A stretch of DNA of 64,000 nt from an uncultured Clostridia bacterium (GCA_944383415.1 CALWPK010000003.1:51104-115103), one strand, 5' to 3'; positions 25,501 to 36,028 are shown, counted from the stretch's first letter. The notes: a model not told the origin generated them from the letters alone. Made by a program: numbers and translations.

Positions 25501-28500
25501 TTCAGAAGTAGAATTACAGTGCACAATCCAATTATCACAGAATATTTGACGGTGGAAAGTGAGGTCAATTATACAGCGGACGATAGACAGGATTATTATA
25601 TAGACCTGAAAGCGGGCGAAGAATATGTGGTGCAAGCAAGCAACTTTTCAACACTCGGAAATGTTACGAATGACGATATCTATATGGTGATTGTAGACAA
25701 TCTTGGAAACCAAAATTATTACAATATCATCTCAGTTGACAACAATACTGGTACTTTAAGAGTGAGAGATGATGAAATAGGCACGATCAATAGATTGAAT
25801 TTGATAATTTTCGCAAAAGATGCTCTGAATCAGATAATTTCAACTTCTACAGCAGGATTTGATGATATCACTAGTTTCTTGATGGATGGAGACGACGAAA
25901 ATATCAATGCATATAAAAATGCTTACGTTCTAATATCAATCTATTTGTCGGACGGAACAGAGACGAATCCGTTTATCATCAACGATGCGGACGATTTCTG
26001 GGATATAAATTCCAACCCAAATTCTCACTATATGTTGATGAACAATATCAATGTATCAAACACTTCATATACTGGTGAGGGTACGATAAATAACTTCTCT
26101 GGAAGTATTGTCACCTATCAGGATAGCAATAATGTTAGTTTTGTCTACACCTTGTATGGAATCACGCTGGGTGAAGATGTGAACAACCTATTTGTGAATA
26201 TGCTTGGGACAATATCCAATATCACTTTCAATGTAAACTATCAGTATGACATAGAGGTGTCGACCGATACATATTTAGGCGTAATAGATAAAAATATGGG
26301 AACTCTCACAAATGTATCAGTAGTATTTCAAGGTCAAGCAAATATCGATACATCCGCATTGAGTGTGCCATATACATATTTTGGTGCTTTGGTGGCGGAA
26401 AATAGAGGACTGATTCAATATCTATCAAATACTATTGTTGGCAGTCAGGGCGATATGAGTCTATCTGGAGACGCAAATGTATACTTCGGTGGACTGGTAG
26501 GCAAGAACCTTTCAAATATAGTTGGATACGACAATTCAAATAACCAGACGAATAATCTGAATTCAAACTACTCACTACTCAATACTCCATCGGATTCTGA
26601 CACTGAAATAATATTTAGCGTGTATATAGCCAATGAGGGTGCTATGGCGGATATTGACATACGCTCATCCAATACGAACTCAAATTCTGCAATTGGCGGA
26701 ATTGTTGGTATAAACGATTATGAGACAATCGACAGCACTCAAATGATAGGCAGATTGTCAAATGCGTTCGTGACAGGTTCGATCACGGGCTTGAACAACG
26801 TGGGCGGAGCGGTAGGAATCAATAGGACGCCAAAGATAAATATGACAGTCAACATTCGCAATGGGCAGATCAATGATGTGCATCAGACGCTGTCAGATGT
26901 TTACTATGTAGAGAATGTGAAATCAAATGTTGTAATCAACGCTAATGACAATGTGGGCGGTATAGTCGGCAATGACGATGGCGGTAGTTACAAAGAGGTG
27001 CATTATCAGATTCTCTCTAGCACCGGCACTGGAATCAACGCAAATAGTAGGGTCGGTGGAATCGCCGGTAGTTCAAACAATGGTGTATTTATCTATAGTA
27101 GTGTGATGAGTTATCGTTGGGATTATAATATTTTGCGTCAAACGAATAATTATAGTGAATGTTTTAATAGCACGCCAGATATATTAGGAAGATATTTTGT
27201 CGCAGGTATCGTAGGATTTGCTACTAACGATGGAAATAAGATATTGGACGAAGGTGACAACACATTAGAGACTGTAATAGTTCAATCAGTTAGCGTGAAC
27301 GCGTATATTTTAGCAGACACAGGCAGTGCTCTACTCTCGGACGCTGGAGGAATTCTAGCAAATGGAGGTTCTACAAATGTATCGATTATATCCAATGCAT
27401 ATTTCATAGGAAAACTTGACGGAGATTATTATTATGAGGCAAGTGCCGATCAGACAGAAAGGTTGGCATTGGCAAACAATACAAATATCTTATACAACAA
27501 CGTATACACGGTCGTAGTCGATCAAGAAGATTTGGTGATAGGTAATTATGCGAGCGGATTTGGGCTAATGTTGATAGGTGATGCTACTGATAATATGCAG
27601 GATTGGGTGGACTCAACCTATTGGGCATACAATGAAGAAATAAACGGCGGATATATATACCTTTTGAATGAAAATGGTGAGTGCCTATATGAAATTGCTC
27701 CTACAAGTCTCACCGCATTGATAAAAGATGAATATAAATTGTATTACAACAATTCAGTACTAAATAATTTGATTCACCTTGATTATTATGATTTCATATT
27801 GGATAGTGCGAATGAAAATTATACAACTTTATACAACGAATTGAACGAAAGATTCAATACTTACGATCTAATTGATCTATTTGATTTTGAATGCACTCCA
27901 TCTATGCTTAGTCAGATACGTATATATGCGGAGAGTTCGAATAGTGCAATAATTTATGTGAACAATGGTGAATTGACCGTACGAGGAGTGGGGCAATGCA
28001 CTTTGACGTTCATATCCATTTTGAATACATCAATTCGTGCGAGCGTTACAGTAGATGTGTCCAATGCGGTCGGAGACGATTTGATTATTAGCGATAGCAG
28101 TACCAATGAGACGAGTGTAGATACCCAATATATCGCCAATGGAAAAGCAAAGCAGTATTATATAAGTTCGATAGGTTCAAAGACGCATAACGGCGAAGAA
28201 TATCAGTATAGAGCGAATCAAGAGATTTATTTGCAAGTAGACATTGAAACATCAAATGCCGAAGATTCCATTATCACGTATCTTGATATCCCTGATTATT
28301 TGAATGTCAGTGGTGTCACTGGAGTCATTGACAACGTGAACCAAATGGTGACATACACTATCAGTGATGACACGCCGTTCAGTATATCGGTATTGCAGTA
28401 TATACTAAATGACTATTTCATAGTCACAGCCACGCCATATACCGTGATAAATTATCAAGATGCGACACTTGGTAGTATTCAGATCAATAGGTATCTTAAT

Positions 28501-31500
28501 GATAGTACGACAAGTTTCCACCTGTACACCAGGCAAGGTCCTAGCAAGGTGGCATTGAACTACGATTCGGTGACGCTATATCCAAACGACAATACGACAA
28601 TCACAGCGTATGTGACCACAGATATAGAATTGACAGATACTGACCTAACCTCAGACTTGATATATTCATCATCGTTCTATGATATAGAGACTGGCTTGAT
28701 TTTGAATGATTGCAATTTAAAAGCAAGAATTGAGATGATCAGAAATGATGGTTTGAACGATTCTGGTATTCAGACAGTGTATTATAGATTGACGATTGAG
28801 GAAAAGTACAGTGCTACTAGCAACGAGCCAATTGGTCTGCACATTACGTATACATTGCCAAATGGCGAAAACGCAAGCATTGATTTCACCGTGCTACCTC
28901 AGAGAATCAACAAGATTGAGATCAAAAACTATGTCTATACTTCAGACGATGGAAGTATTGCTCAAAGTAACGTGCTTCGACCTACTGGCGAAGGTTTAAT
29001 CATAATCGATATCGCACCTAGCAATGGCTACTACGATTATTTGGAAATCAGCGATGTCACAGGTAGAGAAGAAATAATCTTTTCTCAAATTGATGGTGTC
29101 GCTGGTGCCAGATTGTCAGAAATGGATCAGCCATCAAGCGATGGAAGAGGTATTAGACTGATTAAGAATTATGACGGATTCAATGGAAGCATATATGTAG
29201 CCACGATGATTAGCAACACATTTAGTTCTATTCCTCACACGATCAGAGTGACGGCATATCTAAACGGTGGAGAGCAGATCGGAGAGAGTTTCTACTATAC
29301 TATAGACGTGAAAATGCTACCAGGAATACAGGTTGATTATTTGAAACCAACTGGAGAGGTACATTATTCAAAGACAAATAATTCTTCAGAAAACAACACG
29401 ATCTATATTGCAAACAACGTGGATTCAAGATTCAGGATTACTACCTCGAATTCGGACGGAAATGTAGATATCACTCTTAATAGCACCTATTTTGAAATGG
29501 TGGAGGATTACAACGGATACTACACCTTGAAATTTAGAAACAAGTCACAAAATCTGGTAGGCAATACATATCAACTGACTTTCACCACACGTGCAACACT
29601 TGAAAATGGAGATTATGAAGAGGCTACGGTTAGTTTGAATGTCTTGGTGGTTGAATTCGTGATATATGATATCAGTGTGACACATAGTAGGACTAATTTG
29701 TCGGGAGATACTGAGATTTATGGCGACTATTATGAGCCTATTACATTGGAATTCTATTTTGATGAAACCGATATTAGTTTCTATTATGCAAATTCTTTCT
29801 GGGACAGGGTATATAGATATGATTCAGACGTCACAATCAGCGAGGACGCAGGAGCGATATATTATATCAATGAGATTTTGAAATCACTCAATACGGATAG
29901 AACTATCAATGGCCTATACAACAAATATTTGTCATTATCAAATTATGATACAGACGATGACGGAAATATGACAGGTTTAAGTTTGATTGGGAATACGCTA
30001 GAGGTTCAAAGTGGAAATATTGGCACGATTTTGAGTCTCAACTTCATATTGAAATTGGATGAAAACTGTTGGACTATCACGACTCTAGACGAAAATATCA
30101 CTCCAGATATCTCAAATGACGCACCAGCCGTAGAACAGGTGGAATATTCTTATAGATACTATCTAAATTTTGTGAATTCCAACACGTATGAAGAGCCTGA
30201 AGTGATAGTGGATGAAGAAGATTTCTTGACTATGCAATCGGGTGAGAATGTGAACTACATTTTGGCACAAGATTTGGTATTTGACAATTATGTTCCTCTA
30301 GATGTGTTCTTCAGGACTTTTGACGGCAACGGACATACCATTACTATCAGAAGTTTCGCATCATTTGATGAAGAAGTGATCTATGCTGGTCTATTTAGAG
30401 AAATTTACGAGGGTATGATTGTGATGAATTTGAATGTCAATTATCAGACCACTAGAGATGGACTTGGATCATATTCGTTCGGTCAGGTGTCTCCGTCAAT
30501 TTCGACATTTAATATCACTTATGCAGATATTTGTAACAATCCTGATGTAAACTACTCAAGTGCATATTTTGGAGCAATCACTCCAGTGAACAATGGAATT
30601 ATCACAAATTGTACATCCAATGGCTACGTGGCGTTAAATGCTTCAGTGATAGAGTCAAAGACTTCAAGTTATAATATAGATTTCTATATAGGTGGACTGG
30701 TGGCTCAAAATGCTAGAACGGGATATATCACCAACTCTACTAGCAGATTGTCCATATTCTCACTTGCCAATATTGGCGGACTTGCTTATAGCAATGAAGG
30801 TAAAATTGTATCATCAAGTTTCGATGCTGGCAATTCTATATTTACTATTGGAGAAAATAATAGGGTAAATTATCAAAATGGCGGATTAATATTTGCATAT
30901 AACGATTCAGTATTGAACACGAGCCTGGTCAGTGTGGCAGGATTCGTGGTGATCAACACGGGCGAAATTTCAATGAGTTTTGTGAAATCAAATAGCACTA
31001 CACTTCAGTCGGGCAACACGATAGGTAATATCTCAGCGAAAGATATCTCGGCTGGATTTGTATATTCAAGCAGTGGCACAATTTATGATTGTTATGTAGA
31101 TCTGTCTAGAATTGGTGCAAACAACAATAGATTCTCAGGATTTATAAACGCAAACTCTGGCTCTATTTCAAGATGTTATACTTATATCAATGAGGGAAGT
31201 AGGAATTCGTTAGACGTCAATATGTTCGCACCTAGCGGAACGACAGGAGTCAGTGAATCGTACGAGATTATGATAGTTCCTGGCGGATATTCCAACAATA
31301 TTGAAGGTTTGACTACGATCCAAACCTCGAATATGACTCAGGCAAGTTCGTATCCGTCATTCACTTTCGGAGATAATGAAAGTGCTGTTTGGTATATAGA
31401 GGCAGGCTCCACTCCTAAGTTGGTGATCAGCCAAGAGATAGTGACATATAATAGCAATCAAGCAAACACTGAGTATATGTATTATGGTTTGCGAAACATT

Positions 31501-33639
31501 AGGATCAATATCGAAACAGTCACGGATGAAGGCGGTCATTCTACGATCCTCACTTCGTATGAGATCATAAACGCAGGCTATGGCTCAAAGAATAATCCAT
31601 ATTTGATCTATGATATTGATACTTGGAATTATTATTTTACGAATGAAACGACCGATTATTATAGATTGATTTCAGACATCGACTTTAGTTCAGTCAATGG
31701 CAACCCAGTGACTAGCGAATACACTTTTAAGGGCAATTTGCAAGGAAACAATATGGATATATCAGGACTAATGATATATTCTGGCTCGAGTTTATATAGC
31801 ATTGGCCTATTCAAAGAATTTTTGAGTGCGGAGGATGTGTCCATTGAAAATTCGGTTAGGAACATTGATTTGAATATCAGATCTATTTTGGCTACCAAGA
31901 CGGTCGCAGTCGGCGGACTGGCAGGAATTGTTGAGGACTTCAATATTTACAATATTGATATCAATGGAGACGGCGTAATAGTTGTCGGTGCCAACGCTGT
32001 CGGCGGGCTAGCAGGCATTGCGAGAGGTAATGTGAATATTGAGACGATCACTAGTAATATCGGAGTGAACAGCACGAGGACGTCTTCAGGATATAAATAT
32101 TCGATTTATCTATCCAAAAACAACGATAGAGATGTTTCATACAATCTCAACAACGTATACTATGCGGGTAGTGTTGTAGGTATTTTAGATGGATATCAAA
32201 ATGCAAACTACAATATCAATAGCAATAGAGATATTGCATCATCATCCTACTTTGACGTGAAAGATATCAAGGTGACTGGCAACATCACGGCTATAGGAGA
32301 TACTGTCGGTGCGGTATTCGGATTCGTCGGTGAACGCGTTCGGGTGAGCGACGTGATTGCAGATATCAGTGCAGGATCTATATCTGGAGCACAATATTCA
32401 GCGTTGGTGGCTGGAGAAAATCGCGGATTGATCGTAGATACAATTGTGAATTCGGCAACTGACACGCTATTCAACAATTCGTCTAATGTTTCATCAGGTG
32501 TGGTTGGACTGAATTTGGGTGGATATGTAGAAAATGCGAATGCTTCTATTAATATTATTAAGACTTCTGGAAATGCTACAGTTGCGGGCATTATCGGTAG
32601 AAATATCAACGGATACGTAGCAGACTCTACATTTGATGGTAATTTGGTAGGATATTTCACTGGTGGAATTATAGGTTCGAATTATGATAGAGAGGCTTTG
32701 ATAAATAGGCTCAGTGGTGCTGGTGCTATTGAAAATGAAAGTAGAGAGGCAGTGCCAGAAGATAGTTTGAGATATCTAAACAATGGTGCCGTTCTAGATA
32801 AAATATCCAGCGTATCAATCAGTTTGGATACATTGCGCTATTGGCTAGAAAATGCAAGATATTTCTATTCTTATTCGGCAAACCAAGCCTCGTTTGATGA
32901 AGCAATGCGTGCTTTGCGTGTGCTAGGACTTTTGACTGGCGTGTCAAATGATGACAACTTTGTATACAAAGTCTCTTTTGATGGTCAGAATTTAACATTT
33001 AATGGTGAAAATGCTGATACTTATATGGGCGTAGTGAACGATGCTGTATTATATAATGGTACACAATACGACATACCATATTCAAACATCTTAGAGTTTG
33101 ATACTAACACGTATGATAAGACCTTTGTTGCGTATATACTTGGAGCAAATGTCGCTACGTTTGATGCGTGGAATAGAGAGACATATTCGAATTCAAGACT
33201 TGTTCTCACCGCCGAAACAGACAAGATCAATAGGCTTGATTATTTGATTACGGAGGGTGATACATCTACTATTTATCGACATTTCTTCATTTCTACTGAC
33301 ACGAAAAATACTGCAATCAATGATAGAATATATGCATTCAATTTGATTCAACATACCAATATTTCAGGCACAGAACAATTCAATATGTATTATGAATTCG
33401 TTTTGAATGATTTTGATGAAGATTCTGATTTAACCATTACGATTGCCAACAAGTTTGACGACGAGAGTTTAAATACTGAAACGCAAATATCTTTGACAGC
33501 ATCTCAGATTCAACAATTAATTAATAGAAATGAAGCGTACATTGTGTTTGAACCTAGTCGAAGTGTAGAGATCACATTCTCAGGTCTCAACAACGGAGAA
33601 GAATATTCAAGCATATACATTTTCAATTTTGTAAATTAA
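22504..33639 (+). CDS. Giant 3711-residue surface lipoprotein with GLUG-like and Ig-like regions
   Basis: One uninterrupted 11.1-kb frame. A signal peptide with lipobox FSAC (Cys23) marks it as an exported lipoprotein. The rest is extracellular, rich in Asn, Ser, Thr, Asp and Tyr, and low in Cys. Two long zones (about residues 1150-1700 and 2570-3420) have the style of GLUG/beta-helix adhesins: NDADDFWDINSNPNSHYMLM entry motifs and many GGIVG, GGLVG, VGGLAG repeats. Around residues 1800-1860 there is a bacterial Ig-like (BIG_2) pattern, ELTVRGVGQCTLTF. No LPxTG, transmembrane end or enzyme motif is seen. Probably an adhesin or glycan/matrix-binding surface protein. Ribosome site AGGGGAG; ends just before the queH promoter. 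Confidence 0.85.
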   Translation: MKKKCTFALIFIMMLSCIIFSACGDKYEDLEMTFYSTSGNRVESVNLIIDDDNADLQSVRVGVRFSGIDDSDIGEVEIYSSPSELISVSNERLENDTYYADISANVAKGSGKLKVKHESSGKEVSIDLTITRKATGIVSSSDTYVVSIPNTGDREVHIDASQVVTLLPKSTGASDSVYFKVKDNSSVQNVSFISSEVDSSLIEGFTINSNVPNGAELLLYPVTYLDGYELTEYQDNEIVFKFIRTLTSDSVYLSTDVFHQEYLDSNETIHLIAKEIDSVIATDGKQYNFNNIQISLQYLQGENYVDFEMGGINYYDFYDIELSTDNDNITSYNSNNTLIFQAVDYTSNEVTATIRLVPKNCVGDIGLVEKKFKVKAELKPSDIEVQMQGEDVDINYSLDLYDYYASGGSALGALFNFNPIVDFSYEDLKNMRISIQPEILNAYISSNGGYVGINQIYTDDSFTTLSTSYEYAGRVLRNNKYVLEIYLHNQPLRFYYDAELQSMVSESFTNVDNLYIKYVETDIPQDNYGLELDVFTYYSGDYTYLEPISNTSINITFNRLEGVQSLEVNAGYLSLQNDAYTETIYSDANADPYPVSKVNLNRLEGTDNVDIHAYLLYVGPGNVLGDRDRVLSNATFNISVQGGQDNPLKIKQYSINDGNGKDGEENLILGEQNITYTFNSNSGVENAILFVFNQNTDVGQYKITFSHSNGYTLTIDCYVYQKMVEDDITYSFEENDKAFRNSRFVDIDGILTKEYLYEDYKADYIVASGQTLTLEVILQNYFDSNYLLGYDFNAEFLDVTAESASDYLKLYNQNSLTEISFIKGTYFNNGNNYINITITVMVQNYQDIITPNGYAQIPVNVTFFIYDEIDEDDIDINIDSADKYMYEYLGAYYKDQASVNLEISILGENKQYLWNYVQAQNQESNYNIGVSGETVDEETGEVSVNQYKVIWYTQNNDDSVRTDAQGDKNIGLTFRSGQNVDLYYCDIYAEVRQFNTIFRFRSRITVHNPIITEYLTVESEVNYTADDRQDYYIDLKAGEEYVVQASNFSTLGNVTNDDIYMVIVDNLGNQNYYNIISVDNNTGTLRVRDDEIGTINRLNLIIFAKDALNQIISTSTAGFDDITSFLMDGDDENINAYKNAYVLISIYLSDGTETNPFIINDADDFWDINSNPNSHYMLMNNINVSNTSYTGEGTINNFSGSIVTYQDSNNVSFVYTLYGITLGEDVNNLFVNMLGTISNITFNVNYQYDIEVSTDTYLGVIDKNMGTLTNVSVVFQGQANIDTSALSVPYTYFGALVAENRGLIQYLSNTIVGSQGDMSLSGDANVYFGGLVGKNLSNIVGYDNSNNQTNNLNSNYSLLNTPSDSDTEIIFSVYIANEGAMADIDIRSSNTNSNSAIGGIVGINDYETIDSTQMIGRLSNAFVTGSITGLNNVGGAVGINRTPKINMTVNIRNGQINDVHQTLSDVYYVENVKSNVVINANDNVGGIVGNDDGGSYKEVHYQILSSTGTGINANSRVGGIAGSSNNGVFIYSSVMSYRWDYNILRQTNNYSECFNSTPDILGRYFVAGIVGFATNDGNKILDEGDNTLETVIVQSVSVNAYILADTGSALLSDAGGILANGGSTNVSIISNAYFIGKLDGDYYYEASADQTERLALANNTNILYNNVYTVVVDQEDLVIGNYASGFGLMLIGDATDNMQDWVDSTYWAYNEEINGGYIYLLNENGECLYEIAPTSLTALIKDEYKLYYNNSVLNNLIHLDYYDFILDSANENYTTLYNELNERFNTYDLIDLFDFECTPSMLSQIRIYAESSNSAIIYVNNGELTVRGVGQCTLTFISILNTSIRASVTVDVSNAVGDDLIISDSSTNETSVDTQYIANGKAKQYYISSIGSKTHNGEEYQYRANQEIYLQVDIETSNAEDSIITYLDIPDYLNVSGVTGVIDNVNQMVTYTISDDTPFSISVLQYILNDYFIVTATPYTVINYQDATLGSIQINRYLNDSTTSFHLYTRQGPSKVALNYDSVTLYPNDNTTITAYVTTDIELTDTDLTSDLIYSSSFYDIETGLILNDCNLKARIEMIRNDGLNDSGIQTVYYRLTIEEKYSATSNEPIGLHITYTLPNGENASIDFTVLPQRINKIEIKNYVYTSDDGSIAQSNVLRPTGEGLIIIDIAPSNGYYDYLEISDVTGREEIIFSQIDGVAGARLSEMDQPSSDGRGIRLIKNYDGFNGSIYVATMISNTFSSIPHTIRVTAYLNGGEQIGESFYYTIDVKMLPGIQVDYLKPTGEVHYSKTNNSSENNTIYIANNVDSRFRITTSNSDGNVDITLNSTYFEMVEDYNGYYTLKFRNKSQNLVGNTYQLTFTTRATLENGDYEEATVSLNVLVVEFVIYDISVTHSRTNLSGDTEIYGDYYEPITLEFYFDETDISFYYANSFWDRVYRYDSDVTISEDAGAIYYINEILKSLNTDRTINGLYNKYLSLSNYDTDDDGNMTGLSLIGNTLEVQSGNIGTILSLNFILKLDENCWTITTLDENITPDISNDAPAVEQVEYSYRYYLNFVNSNTYEEPEVIVDEEDFLTMQSGENVNYILAQDLVFDNYVPLDVFFRTFDGNGHTITIRSFASFDEEVIYAGLFREIYEGMIVMNLNVNYQTTRDGLGSYSFGQVSPSISTFNITYADICNNPDVNYSSAYFGAITPVNNGIITNCTSNGYVALNASVIESKTSSYNIDFYIGGLVAQNARTGYITNSTSRLSIFSLANIGGLAYSNEGKIVSSSFDAGNSIFTIGENNRVNYQNGGLIFAYNDSVLNTSLVSVAGFVVINTGEISMSFVKSNSTTLQSGNTIGNISAKDISAGFVYSSSGTIYDCYVDLSRIGANNNRFSGFINANSGSISRCYTYINEGSRNSLDVNMFAPSGTTGVSESYEIMIVPGGYSNNIEGLTTIQTSNMTQASSYPSFTFGDNESAVWYIEAGSTPKLVISQEIVTYNSNQANTEYMYYGLRNIRINIETVTDEGGHSTILTSYEIINAGYGSKNNPYLIYDIDTWNYYFTNETTDYYRLISDIDFSSVNGNPVTSEYTFKGNLQGNNMDISGLMIYSGSSLYSIGLFKEFLSAEDVSIENSVRNIDLNIRSILATKTVAVGGLAGIVEDFNIYNIDINGDGVIVVGANAVGGLAGIARGNVNIETITSNIGVNSTRTSSGYKYSIYLSKNNDRDVSYNLNNVYYAGSVVGILDGYQNANYNINSNRDIASSSYFDVKDIKVTGNITAIGDTVGAVFGFVGERVRVSDVIADISAGSISGAQYSALVAGENRGLIVDTIVNSATDTLFNNSSNVSSGVVGLNLGGYVENANASINIIKTSGNATVAGIIGRNINGYVADSTFDGNLVGYFTGGIIGSNYDREALINRLSGAGAIENESREAVPEDSLRYLNNGAVLDKISSVSISLDTLRYWLENARYFYSYSANQASFDEAMRALRVLGLLTGVSNDDNFVYKVSFDGQNLTFNGENADTYMGVVNDAVLYNGTQYDIPYSNILEFDTNTYDKTFVAYILGANVATFDAWNRETYSNSRLVLTAETDKINRLDYLITEGDTSTIYRHFFISTDTKNTAINDRIYAFNLIQHTNISGTEQFNMYYEFVLNDFDEDSDLTITIANKFDDESLNTETQISLTASQIQQLINRNEAYIVFEPSRSVEITFSGLNNGEEYSSIYIFNFVN

Positions 33640-33645
33640 TCCTTG

Positions 33646-33674
33646 TTGACAAAATAAGAATTCGTATGTATAAT
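33646..33674 (+). promoter_or_regulatory. Promoter of queH-alr
   Basis: TTGACA, 17-nt spacer, TATAAT, with 10 nt to the ATG at 33685, so the leader should be about 4 nt and lacks a ribosome site. Confidence 0.75.
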
Positions 33675-33684
33675 ACTATCTATT

Positions 33685-34257
33685 ATGAAAATTGATTACA
33701 ACCAATTGATGCATAGAGAAATAAGTAGTTTCGATCATAGACCGAAACTACTTTTGCATTGTTGTTGTGCTCCTTGCTCATGTGCGGTGATAGAGAGGCT
33801 GAAAGAATATTTTGATATCACTTATCTATATTTCAATCCTAACATATTTCCGAAAGAAGAGTATGATAGGAGGAGAGATCAATTTATTAAACTTGGCGTT
33901 GAAGTCATAGATTTGGGATACGATCATAATGAATTCTTACAACAGGTCAAAGGTTTAGAAAACGAAAGGGAAGGTGGGCTAAGGTGCAATGTTTGTATCG
34001 CTAACCGTATGGACAAAGCGTTCGAGTATGCAAAGACTCGCGATTTTGACTACGTTACCACCACACTTACGATCAGTCCGCACAAAAATGCTGAATTTAT
34101 AAATCTCACAGGCGAAAATCTTGCGAAAAAGTATAATATAAAATATCTATACGCCGATTTCAAGAAGGAAAATGGCTTTTTGAGAAGTACTCAGTTGGCA
34201 AAACAATTAGATATTTATAGGCAAAATTATTGCGGGTGCGAATTTAGTGCAAAATAA
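33685..34257 (+). CDS. queH: Epoxyqueuosine reductase QueH
   Basis: A 190-residue protein of the QueH (DUF208) family, catalysing the last step of queuosine synthesis, reduction of epoxyqueuosine in tRNA. Signature cysteines: LLLHCCCAPCSCAVIERL near residue 28, GLRCNVCIANRM near residue 104, and the C-terminal NYCGCEFSAK; these bind iron-sulfur and iron centres. It is the non-cobalamin replacement for QueG. Near-leaderless start; alr follows after 23 nt. Confidence 0.93.
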   Translation: MKIDYNQLMHREISSFDHRPKLLLHCCCAPCSCAVIERLKEYFDITYLYFNPNIFPKEEYDRRRDQFIKLGVEVIDLGYDHNEFLQQVKGLENEREGGLRCNVCIANRMDKAFEYAKTRDFDYVTTTLTISPHKNAEFINLTGENLAKKYNIKYLYADFKKENGFLRSTQLAKQLDIYRQNYCGCEFSAK

Positions 34258-34280
34258 AAATTTCAGTCATATATATCAAT

Positions 34281-35306
34281 ATGATTAATGAAATTTTGAT
34301 TAGCAAAACAAATTTGATAAACAATATAAAACAAGTCAGACTAAATAATCCAAATTCGTTGCTCTGTGCTATGGTGAAAGCCAATGCTTACGGAGTAGGG
34401 ATGAAAGAGGTCGCGAAAATCATCGATCCTTTTGTAGATTTTTATGGAGTGGCTTGTTTTTTTGAGGCGAAAAGATTGAAAAAATATACCCAGAAAAAAA
34501 TTTTGATACTAGGTTGTCCAGATGATATAAAAGAAGATCCGCAATTGTCATATTCTTGCAATTCGCTTGACGATGTGAAATCTCTTTTGAAACGAAACAA
34601 AGAGATAAATGTTCATATCAAAATTAATACGGGTATGAATAGATATGGCTTTTGTTCACTCAAAGAATTTCGGCAGGCACTGAAGTTGATCAAAAATAGC
34701 AAACTGCACTTTGAAGGCTTATACACTCATTTTGCTACATCTGACGATTATGTGAAGACGCAAGTGTATAGATTTTTACCTTTTATTTTTCTTTCAAAAA
34801 AGATGAGGTTTGATCCTCTGATACACGCAGACAATAGTGCTGTGAATTTATCACACAATCATCACTTAGATATGGTTAGGGTAGGATTCAATCTCTACAA
34901 CAAATCTGGGGAGGGATTTCGTCCTGTCGTCAGCATTGAGAGCAAGATTAGGCAAATCAATTTTATAAAGAAAGGAGAATTGGTCGGATATGACTATCGG
35001 TTCGTGGCACCGAAAGATATGCGTATTGCAGTAGTGCCATTCGGCTATGCAGACGGCTTTGATATGGCTTTTCTTGGGATGGAAATTCATATAAAAGGTG
35101 AGAAATGCAAAATATTAAATATTTGTATGGATTGTTTTTTGGTGGATGTATCTAATCTAAAAATAAAAAAAGGAGATGATGTTTTCATTCTAAACGATAT
35201 CAACTCCTTGAAAATGTATGCCGATCATATCAATACTAGTGAATATGAAATTATGACCAAATTTTCATATTCGCGTGCCAAAAGAAAAATTATAAATAAT
35301 AATTAA
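34281..35306 (+). CDS. alr: Alanine racemase
   Basis: A 341-residue PLP enzyme of fold type III that makes D-alanine for peptidoglycan. The PLP lysine lies in AMVKANAYGVG (near residue 34); NTGMNRYGF and the region around VGYDYRFVA with the second-site Tyr are present, as is NICMDCFLVDVS. It is slightly short for the family (usually about 370), mostly by short loops. It lacks an obvious ribosome site and may rely on coupling to queH. Its stop codon overlaps the stop of the convergent protease by a few bases. Confidence 0.9.
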   Translation: MINEILISKTNLINNIKQVRLNNPNSLLCAMVKANAYGVGMKEVAKIIDPFVDFYGVACFFEAKRLKKYTQKKILILGCPDDIKEDPQLSYSCNSLDDVKSLLKRNKEINVHIKINTGMNRYGFCSLKEFRQALKLIKNSKLHFEGLYTHFATSDDYVKTQVYRFLPFIFLSKKMRFDPLIHADNSAVNLSHNHHLDMVRVGFNLYNKSGEGFRPVVSIESKIRQINFIKKGELVGYDYRFVAPKDMRIAVVPFGYADGFDMAFLGMEIHIKGEKCKILNICMDCFLVDVSNLKIKKGDDVFILNDINSLKMYADHINTSEYEIMTKFSYSRAKRKIINNN

Positions 35307-36028
35307 TTGCGATCTCCACGCATCATAAAGATGAACAATATGAGTCTCAATAATGAAAGCACGGAAGTGACTAGTGCGGCGACATACGTCCAAGCCGCAG
35401 CATTGAGTACTTTCTTCACGCCTTTGGTCTCTTCTTGATCCATCTCTCCCGTTGCCAAAAGCATTTTTTCCGCACGTTTGCTAGCATTCAATTCGATAGG
35501 CAGAGTGATCAAACAGAATACGATATTCAATGCGTATATTCCAAGCCCAATATAGATGAACCAATCTGCAACTGTGACGTAATACATCATTTCCATAATC
35601 AATCCAATGATAATCAAAGGCCACATAATTAGTCCAGAGATATTCATAATTGGCACCAGTGCGTTGCGCACTTTGATAGGAGCATATCCCTCTCTATGTT
35701 GAAACACGTGCCCAATCTCGTGCGCTGTGACGCCAATGGATGCAATTGTACTTTGATTATAGACGGCTTCAGAAAGAGACACAATGTCAGTTTTTGGATT
35801 GTAGTTGTCTGTCAAATTTCCTCTTATCTGTTGAATTTGCGTGTTTACACAACCTCCGCTATCTAGCATAAAACGAGCCACTTCATTTGCAGTTTTTCCG
35901 TGTTTCGTTTGCACTTTATTATATTGATTAAAAGTAGAATAAACTTTTGATTGTGCCCAAATTCCCAAGATTAAGCCAGGTATCATAACAATGCCAAGTA
36001 TATAATATACCATATATGTATAAAACAT
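35303..36028 (-). CDS. YugP-like neutral zinc metallopeptidase, membrane-bound
   Basis: A 241-residue protein of the Zn-peptidase family (Zn_peptidase_2). The active site TAHEIGHVFQHREGY (HExxH) lies near residue 113, flanked by an N-terminal helix and two or three C-terminal membrane helices (ISGLIMWPLIIIGLIMEMM and later). The segment LDSGGC is typical of the family. Function is not defined; quality control at the membrane is an inference. Ribosome site GGAGGG. The final codons overlap alr tail to tail. Confidence 0.9.
   Translation of the reverse strand: MFYTYMVYYILGIVMIPGLILGIWAQSKVYSTFNQYNKVQTKHGKTANEVARFMLDSGGCVNTQIQQIRGNLTDNYNPKTDIVSLSEAVYNQSTIASIGVTAHEIGHVFQHREGYAPIKVRNALVPIMNISGLIMWPLIIIGLIMEMMYYVTVADWFIYIGLGIYALNIVFCLITLPIELNASKRAEKMLLATGEMDQEETKGVKKVLNAAAWTYVAALVTSVLSLLRLILFIFMMRGDRN

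Noticed and set aside
26000..33000. DNA-level tandem repeats or a phase-variable tract in the giant gene
   Set aside because: The GGIVG-type motifs are degenerate at protein level; I see no long exact DNA repeat or homopolymer tract.
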